The translations under genes and the position numbers were made by a program. The notes under the pieces are model-generated. The model worked only from the letters and a program-made list of their open reading frames with translations. It ran no database searches and was not told the origin of the DNA. 64,000 nucleotides of DNA from Pseudomonadota bacterium (GTDB taxonomy: Bacteria > Myxococcota_A > Polyangia > Polyangiales > Polyangiaceae): NCBI GenBank assembly GCA_023431345.1, contig JAEYWK010000115.1, positions 1 through 64,000 of the forward strand. Direction: 5' to 3'. Positions 59,990 through 64,000 of the stretch are shown in pieces (the first letter of the stretch is position 1; every line of letters begins with the position of its first letter).

Positions 59990-60316
59990 TCACCTCCGCG
60001 TCATTCCGCGGAGAATTGCCATGATGCGGTTCACTAGCTTCATTGCGAGCTCCGCCTCGCTGGCGCTCAACAGCCGCCAGGCTACGGCTTGCCGCAGTGC
60101 ATGCCGCGCCTCCGCCGCGCTGCCCAAGGCTGTAAACAAGCGCGCGCGCCGGTTTCCCGGATCACTGCCGCTCGCTTCCGCACAATTCAGCCCAGCGCTC
60201 ACCGCCGCGCGCCTCAGCTGACCTTCGAGCGACTTGTCGCGCGCTTTGATGCGCCCCATCAGCGGATACAGCGCCTCCGACAGTTCAATGCACAGCTCTT
60301 CAACGTGAAAGCTCAT
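59990..60316 (-). CDS. Four-helix-bundle protein (23S rRNA IVS / Avd-like family), copy 2
   Basis: A 108-residue paralogue of the product at 26144-26464: the two share the FHVEELCI.LSEALYPLMGRI, LNCAEASGSDPGNRRARLFTA and GSAAEARHALRQAVAWRL stretches and differ mainly near the ends. ATG at 60314-60316 has AGGAG 7 nt upstream, exactly as in copy 1. Conservation extends upstream into the structured leader. It lacks a recognisable catalytic site; the bundle has a basic face (RRARLF, RARDKS) suited to nucleic-acid binding. It is followed downstream by the GAF-kinase gene on the same strand. Confidence 0.82.
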   Translation of the reverse strand: MSFHVEELCIELSEALYPLMGRIKARDKSLEGQLRRAAVSAGLNCAEASGSDPGNRRARLFTALGSAAEARHALRQAVAWRLLSASEAELAMKLVNRIMAILRGMTRR

Positions 60317-60382
60317 GTTGCGCTCCTGGTTCGGCCTCGCTTTGCTTGCGAGCCCATCACCAGCCCCCAGCAGTGCGCGCAG

Positions 60383-60443
60383 CTGCAGTCGAGGCTGCGA
60401 GCGAAGCGAGCACCGGCGCAGCCGGCTCCGGCCTCGACGGCAG
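60383..60443 (-). ncRNA. Branched structured leader of four-helix gene copy 2
   Basis: Outer arms CTGCAGTCGAGG (60383-60394) and CCTCGACGGCAG (60432-60443) pair with one A-G mismatch. Inside are GC-GAA-GC (60401-60407), flanked by a possible tandem G-A mismatch and a TGC/GCA stem, and the unchanged CCGGC-GCA-GCCGG (60413-60425). It is the same architecture as at 26532-26592, with the GCA-loop hairpin replaced by a GAA-loop one. Confidence 0.58.
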
Positions 60444-60510
60444 CGAGCACACTGATAAAATCAACCTCCCCCCGAGCAAGCCAGCCGCCCATCGCCATCA
60501 AACGCGCCCC

Positions 60511-60730
60511 CGCGAAGCGCCTCTCCGCGAAGCCGCTCCCCGCCGAAGGCGCTCTCGCCGAAGGCGCCCCCGCCGAAGGCGCCCCCGCCGAAGGCGCTCT
60601 CGCCGAAGGCGCTCTCGCCGAAGGCGCCCCCGCGCGTAGCGGCTCCCGCGAAGCGGCTCTCCGCCGAAGGCGCCCCCGCGAAGCGGCTCCCGCCGAAGGC
60701 GCCCCCGCGAAGGGGCTCTCCGCCGAAGGC
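60511..60730 (+). repeat. Mini-hairpin array 3 (15 units, partly 15-bp periodic)
   Basis: Two GCGAAGC-type units, then six CGCC-GAA-GGCG units at an exact 15-bp period (60541 to 60616), one GTA-loop unit, then alternating GCGAAGC and GCCGAAGGC units to 60730 with one decayed copy (GCGAAGGGG). All loops are GNA on the + strand. Confidence 0.88.
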
Positions 60731-60758
60731 TTCTCGAGCAAACCAGCGTTACCGGCTA

Positions 60759-60804
60759 CCGCCACGATAGCCTTCTGCAATTCAGGCCGCGTCTCGGCAG
60801 CCCC
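60759..60804 (+). repeat. Conserved array 3' tag, copy 3
   Basis: CCGCCACGATAGCC through TTCTGCAATTCAGGCCGC to GTCTCGGCAGCCCC. It differs from copy 1 at only about three positions. Preceded by TTCTCGAGCAAA at about 60731. Confidence 0.85.
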
Positions 60805-60931
60805 CGCCTGCCTGCGCGTTCATCGGCTGAGATTCGAGCGCTTCGCGCGCAGCGTGCACGCAGGGCGAGGTAGCGTGCCGTACCGCCACGTACTCAATCG
60901 TCTCGCTGCGCCATCGCCGCGCGTGGTGCTC

Positions 60932-61090
60932 TCAGCCGGCGCCTTTGGATTGTTCGGTGCGCCCGCAGCTGCATTCGCGGGGCGGGGTTTGATGAACGTG
61001 GCAATTGGGCTCGTGGATGCCGTCGCGAAGGCAAGCTTCACACTGACAGGCCAGCGCTTCGCCCTTCTGCTTCGCTTCTTGTTGGCTCAT
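60932..61090 (-). CDS. Small Cys-rich protein (52 aa), possible zinc binder
   Basis: ATG at 61088-61090 opens a 52-residue frame: MSQQEAKQKGEALACQCEACL, then HEPNCHVHQTPPRECSCG. Six Cys and three His in CxCxxC...H..NCHVH...CxC spacing suggest one or two zinc sites or disulfides. No family recognised and no clear ribosome binding site; the frame remains open upstream to 61147. It is divergent from the prenyltransferase gene, the starts lying under 100 bp apart. Confidence 0.45.
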   Translation of the reverse strand: MSQQEAKQKGEALACQCEACLRDGIHEPNCHVHQTPPRECSCGRTEQSKGAG

Positions 61091-61178
61091 GCCGAGAGCC
61101 AAGCAATACCCGAGCCGGCGGCGCGCGGACTCGAGCGCCGCGCGCATCGTCGGACGAGGAAAGTGGTACGCTGGCGCG

Positions 61179-62105
61179 GTGAAGCCCCGCGGAGCGAACG
61201 CCCACGTGCTGCCGTCGCCGGTGGCCGCCGACGCGCGCTCGTCGCTCTGGCCGCTGTTCGTGCACCTGCGGCTGCACTACCAGCTGGTGTTCCTTTCGCC
61301 GTTGTTCGCTTGGGGCTTCGCGCTCGGTGGCGGCGAATTCTCGGCTCGTGCCGGCTGGGGTTTTCTGGCCTTTCACGTGTTTTTGTACGGCGGCATCACG
61401 GCCTACAATTCGTATTACGATCGCGATGAAGGGCCGGTGGGAGGGCTGCGCAAGCCGCCCGCTGTGACGGCGCCGCTGCTCGGCTTTTCGCTCGCGGTGC
61501 AGACGGTGGGGCTCGCGCTCTCGCTCGTCGTCGGTTGGGAGCTCGCGGCGCTGTACGCGATCGTGATGGTGCTGTCCGTCGCGTACTCGCACCCTCGCTT
61601 CCGCTGGAAGGCGCGGCCGCTGCTCGCCTTGCTCGTGGTCGCCTGGGGACAGGGCGCGGTGGGGTTTCGCGCGGGGTGGCTGTGCGCGTCGACGCCGCCT
61701 TTGCCCCTGCACGGCTCGTACGAGGGCCTGCTCGGCATGGGCGCCGCCGTGCTGCTGACGACCGGCTTCTACCCCTTGAGCCAGCTTTATCAGATCGACG
61801 AGGACCGGCAGCGCGGCGACCTCACCTTCGCGGTCGTCTACGGGCCGGCCGCGAGCTTCCGCTTCTCGCTCTCCTGCTTGGTAGCGGGCGGGCTGTGCAT
61901 CGCGCTGGTCGTGCTGGCGCGGTTCGGGCTGCGCGACGCGTTGATTGCGCTCGGCGCGCAGCTCGCGCTGTGGTGGGTCGTCTTGCGCTGGCACCGCGGC
62001 TTTCAGCGCGAGGTCATGGGCAATTTCTTCACCCTGCACCGCCTGCAGCTCGCAGTATCGGCCGGCACTCTCGGCTACGTCAGCTTCCGCTTGCTGCTGC
62101 GCTGA
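61179..62105 (+). CDS. UbiA-family prenyltransferase
   Basis: A 308-residue integral membrane protein with about eight helices. The first Asp-rich motif is NSYYDRDEGPVGG (77-89; Asn77, Asp81, Asp83) and the second region contains YSHPRFRWKARP (about 148-159) and LSQLYQIDEDRQRGDLTFAV (about 205-224), the Mg-diphosphate binding motifs of UbiA enzymes. It should transfer a prenyl group to an aromatic acceptor in the membrane. GTG 61179 is used; an ATG at 61089 would add 30 residues. Its 3' end overlaps the convergent methyltransferase gene by 26 bp. Next to a type III PKS, the acceptor may be that enzyme's alkylresorcinol or pyrone product (inference). Confidence 0.85.
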   Translation: MKPRGANAHVLPSPVAADARSSLWPLFVHLRLHYQLVFLSPLFAWGFALGGGEFSARAGWGFLAFHVFLYGGITAYNSYYDRDEGPVGGLRKPPAVTAPLLGFSLAVQTVGLALSLVVGWELAALYAIVMVLSVAYSHPRFRWKARPLLALLVVAWGQGAVGFRAGWLCASTPPLPLHGSYEGLLGMGAAVLLTTGFYPLSQLYQIDEDRQRGDLTFAVVYGPAASFRFSLSCLVAGGLCIALVVLARFGLRDALIALGAQLALWWVVLRWHRGFQREVMGNFFTLHRLQLAVSAGTLGYVSFRLLLR

Positions 62106-62859
62106 GTGCGGGCGCGCGCGTCGCGTAGCCGGTGTACGCGAGCAGCGTAGACTTACTAAACCGAAAGCGAAAATCGCGCGGCACCACGCGCGTGAGCAGC
62201 ATGCGCCAGAAGGCCCACGAGAAAATGACCGGCTCCGAGCCGTGCAGCACGCGAAAGCTCATCCCGTGGTCTTCACACATGCGCGACAGCTCGCGCGGCT
62301 TGATGAACAGCCGCAGCACGTGCATGTGACGCGGCGTATTCTTCACGAACCACTCCACCCCTTTGATGATCACGAGCCACGCGAGCGGGTTCCGGTTGAA
62401 GGTGTGAAAGAAGAAGACTCCGCCCGGCCGGAGCACGCGCGCCACTTCCGCTACCACCGCGGCCGGGTCCTCCACGTGCTCGAGGAAGTCCATCGCGCAC
62501 ACCACGTCGAACGACGCGTCCGCGAACGGCAAACGCAGCGCGTCTCCCAAGAGGTAGTTGGCCTGGCCGGTCTTGTCGTGGCGCGCCGCGACCTCGAGAC
62601 TGGCTTGCGAGGCGTCGAGGCCCGTTACGTGGAAGCCTTGCTGCGCCAAGTAGTTACTCAGAAATCCAGCGCCACAGCCCACGTCGAGCACCCGCGCGGC
62701 CTCGCCCCGCTCGGCCCGGATGCACTCGGCTACCCACGGATTTCGGAGTCGCGACTCGGCGCGCAGGAGCGCAACGGGGTCATCGTGGGCGGCGTACCAG
62801 CGCTCGCCGAGCTCGTCATAGATGGCGTTATTGACGGGGATTTCGAGAGCTTTGTCCAT
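62080..62859 (-). CDS. Class I SAM-dependent methyltransferase (UbiG-like)
   Basis: A 259-residue methyltransferase. N-terminus NNAIYDELGERWYAAHDDPVALLRAESRLRNPWV and motif I VLDVGCGAGFLSNYLAQQG (57-75), acidic residue in GLDAS (80-84), DFLEHVEDPAAVVAEVARVLRPGGVFFFHTFNRN (124-157) follow the UbiG (O-methyl transfer on polyprenyl-phenols) pattern closely. ATG at 62857-62859 lies within the preceding membrane protein frame, an overlap of 130 bp. In the type III PKS cluster it probably O-methylates the aromatic product. Confidence 0.87.
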   Translation of the reverse strand: MDKALEIPVNNAIYDELGERWYAAHDDPVALLRAESRLRNPWVAECIRAERGEAARVLDVGCGAGFLSNYLAQQGFHVTGLDASQASLEVAARHDKTGQANYLLGDALRLPFADASFDVVCAMDFLEHVEDPAAVVAEVARVLRPGGVFFFHTFNRNPLAWLVIIKGVEWFVKNTPRHMHVLRLFIKPRELSRMCEDHGMSFRVLHGSEPVIFSWAFWRMLLTRVVPRDFRFRFSKSTLLAYTGYATRAPALSAAASGS

Positions 62860-63281
62860 GGTAGGTTCCAATACACGAGCTGGTAGGCGCCGAACGCGGC
62901 GGTGAGGCTCGCCGACAGCGAGAGCAGCCCGCGCTCTCCGCGAAACCAGAGCCACGCTCCCGCTCCGAGCACGATCGGGTGCAGCACGAACAGCACCGCG
63001 TGCAGCCACTGCTCGGCCGGCTCACACCGCGTCGCGTGCACGACTTCGTCCTTCGTGACGAGCAGACAAGAGACGACGGCGAGCAGCACGTACCACGGCA
63101 GGGTGGCGGAGCTCGCAGGCACGACGAGCGCCAAGACATAGCAGGCGAGTACGCTCGCCGTATCCACTGGGTGCCCGATGCGCTCCCAGCGCGGCAAGCC
63201 GCGACGGCGGTGAAAGTACAGCTCGTCGACGAGCATGGCGAGCGCCTGCAGCACGAGCGGCACCGCAAGCCCTATCAGCAC
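62730..63281 (-). CDS. Four- to five-helix membrane protein of the PKS cluster
   Basis: A 183-residue hydrophobic protein. Conserved-looking motifs: LVDELYFHRRRGLPRWERIGHPVDT (18-42), VTKDEVVHATRCEPAEQWLHAVLFVLHPIVL (75-105) and a final YQLVYWNLPW. I have seen similar unnamed membrane proteins with the TKDExVH...C...E.WLHA pattern but know no function. GTG at 63281 overlaps the PKS stop (translational coupling). After YWNLPW, the natural-looking end, the frame continues about 43 residues across the methyltransferase start, giving an unusual 130-bp overlap. Confidence 0.68.
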   Translation of the reverse strand: MLIGLAVPLVLQALAMLVDELYFHRRRGLPRWERIGHPVDTASVLACYVLALVVPASSATLPWYVLLAVVSCLLVTKDEVVHATRCEPAEQWLHAVLFVLHPIVLGAGAWLWFRGERGLLSLSASLTAAFGAYQLVYWNLPWTKLSKSPSITPSMTSSASAGTPPTMTPLRSCAPSRDSEIRG

Positions 63282-64000
63282 GCGCTCACCGCGACCTTGC
63301 GCAGCACGGCGCCGGAGAGGGTGAGCCCTGGCCCGAACGCCAAGCTGACCACCAGTTGGCCGTCCGGCACCTCCGCGCTCTCCGCGATGCTCTGCCACAC
63401 GTGCGGCAGCGTGGCCGACGACATGTTGCCGCGTTCTTTGAGCACGGCACGACTGTGCGCGATCTGCGGCTCGCTCAGACCGAGCGTGACCGCGACTTGG
63501 TCGACGATCTTCGGTCCCCCGGGGTGGATGGCGAAGAGCGCGCTCTCCAAGGCGCTGCTCGAAACCTCCGCGCGCGCGAGCAGGCTGGCGACGAAGGTCG
63601 CGAGGCACTCGGCGATCTTGTCGGGAACATCGCGGGCGAGCGTCATTTCCATGCCGGAATCCGAGCAAAACCAGGCCATGGACGCGGCCGAGTCCGGCAC
63701 CAGCCACTCGTCTTGACCAAGGAGCGCGAGGGCGGGGGTGCGCAGCGCGGTTTCGCCGTCGACGTCTACGGAGTAGGCGATGCAGCCGTCCGCGAACAGG
63801 CTTTGGATGACGAGCTGCTCGGGCTCGTGGCGCAGCGGGTTGAGATGCAGCGAGCAAAGCTCGGTGTGCACGATGTCGACTCGTGCGTGACCGGGCGGGT
63901 GCGCTGTCGCCGTCGGCGGAGCCGGCTGGCCGCGCAGTCCCGAAGCGATGCGCAGCGCCGGGAGCGCAGCATAGCAGCCCATGTGGTAGGCGTGGGTAAC
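63275..64000 (-). CDS. Type III polyketide synthase (chalcone/alkylresorcinol synthase-like), 5' truncated by window
   Basis: The C-terminal about 241 residues of a type III PKS; the start lies beyond the window. The catalytic Cys is in MGCYAALPALRIA (codon at 63974-63976), followed by HTELCSLHLNP, SLFADGCIAYSV, the His in FAIHPGGPKIVDQV, the Asn in RGNMSSATLPHVW and the C-terminal LVVSLAFGPGLTLSGAVL. The Cys-His-Asn triad is complete. It should condense malonyl-CoA onto a fatty or aromatic acyl starter. It is followed by overlapping membrane protein and methyltransferase genes and opposed by a UbiA gene. Confidence 0.92.
   Translation of the reverse strand, partial: VTHAYHMGCYAALPALRIASGLRGQPAPPTATAHPPGHARVDIVHTELCSLHLNPLRHEPEQLVIQSLFADGCIAYSVDVDGETALRTPALALLGQDEWLVPDSAASMAWFCSDSGMEMTLARDVPDKIAECLATFVASLLARAEVSSSALESALFAIHPGGPKIVDQVAVTLGLSEPQIAHSRAVLKERGNMSSATLPHVWQSIAESAEVPDGQLVVSLAFGPGLTLSGAVLRKVAVSAC

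Noticed and set aside
60313..60780. Long minus-strand frame through array 3 ending at the four-helix start
   Set aside because: Most of it is array-coded low complexity. The leader part is similar at both loci but is in frame with the four-helix gene only at copy 1, so conservation looks structural rather than coding.
62860..63857. Upstream extension of the PKS-cluster membrane protein to 63857
   Set aside because: The part above 63281 is the PKS gene read in another frame and is Arg-rich. GTG 63281 overlapping the PKS stop is a better start.

Overview
This high-GC window looks like a chromosome segment of a myxobacterium (Myxococcota, probably a Polyangiales/Sorangiineae-type genome). The evidence is three Ser/Thr protein kinases of the Pkn type, many exported lipoproteins whose lipidated Cys is followed by a long Gly/Ala/Ser linker, planctomycete/myxobacterial heme-protein families (DUF1552, DUF1592/1588, DUF1501), and a type III polyketide synthase cluster. 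No rRNA, tRNA, CRISPR or complete insertion sequence was seen. All assignments come from reading the sequence; none was tested by a database search.

Layout. 1-7.4 kb: a truncated ORF at the edge, a 48-residue lipoprotein, an ArgD-type aminotransferase, two propeller-like lipoproteins and a pirin. 7.7-12.1 kb: a tightly overlapping four-gene unit (membrane Ser/Thr kinase, secreted-repeat lipoprotein, TPR-like periplasmic protein, Cys-rich lipoprotein). 12.1-15.8 kb: GH5 glycosidase lipoprotein, small membrane protein, CSLREA/beta-helix surface protein. 15.9-18.9 kb and 20.6-25.8 kb: two export modules that pair a heme-motif lipoprotein with a Tat-type partner (DUF1592+DUF1552; DUF1588-like+DUF1501-like, the second with an outer-membrane protein and a small cytochrome-like lipoprotein). 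27-38 kb: DUF3565-DUF1971 protein, TSP-C-like lipoprotein, Fic protein, GLUG lipoprotein, SRPBCC protein, MHS transporter, heme/ricin-lectin lipoprotein, second kinase. 38-43.9 kb: a LysR regulator divergent from an NAD(P)-binding protein, a 1029-residue PLD-helicase-DUF3427 protein, a 54-residue membrane protein and a BLUF photoreceptor. 44.2-51.9 kb: an unrecognised four-gene envelope module. 52-57.8 kb: CBM6/di-heme lipoprotein, alpha/beta hydrolase, SAP-PD-(D/E)XK nuclease. 58.4-59.8 kb: GAF-domain kinase. 61.2-64 kb: UbiA prenyltransferase converging on a methyltransferase, a membrane protein and a type III PKS that runs off the end.

The most unusual feature is a dispersed element seen three times (26.1-26.9, 57.8-58.4 and 60.0-60.8 kb). 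Each copy holds a dense array of 9-15 bp mini-hairpins, nearly all with a GNA triloop (GAA, GCA, GTA) and always in the same strand orientation, followed by a conserved tag of about 46 bp. Two of the three also carry, on the other strand, a gene for a four-helix-bundle protein (the 23S rRNA intervening-sequence/Avd-like family) whose leader folds into a conserved branched structure. This resembles a REP/RAYT-like or IVS-like arrangement, but I do not recognise it as a described system.
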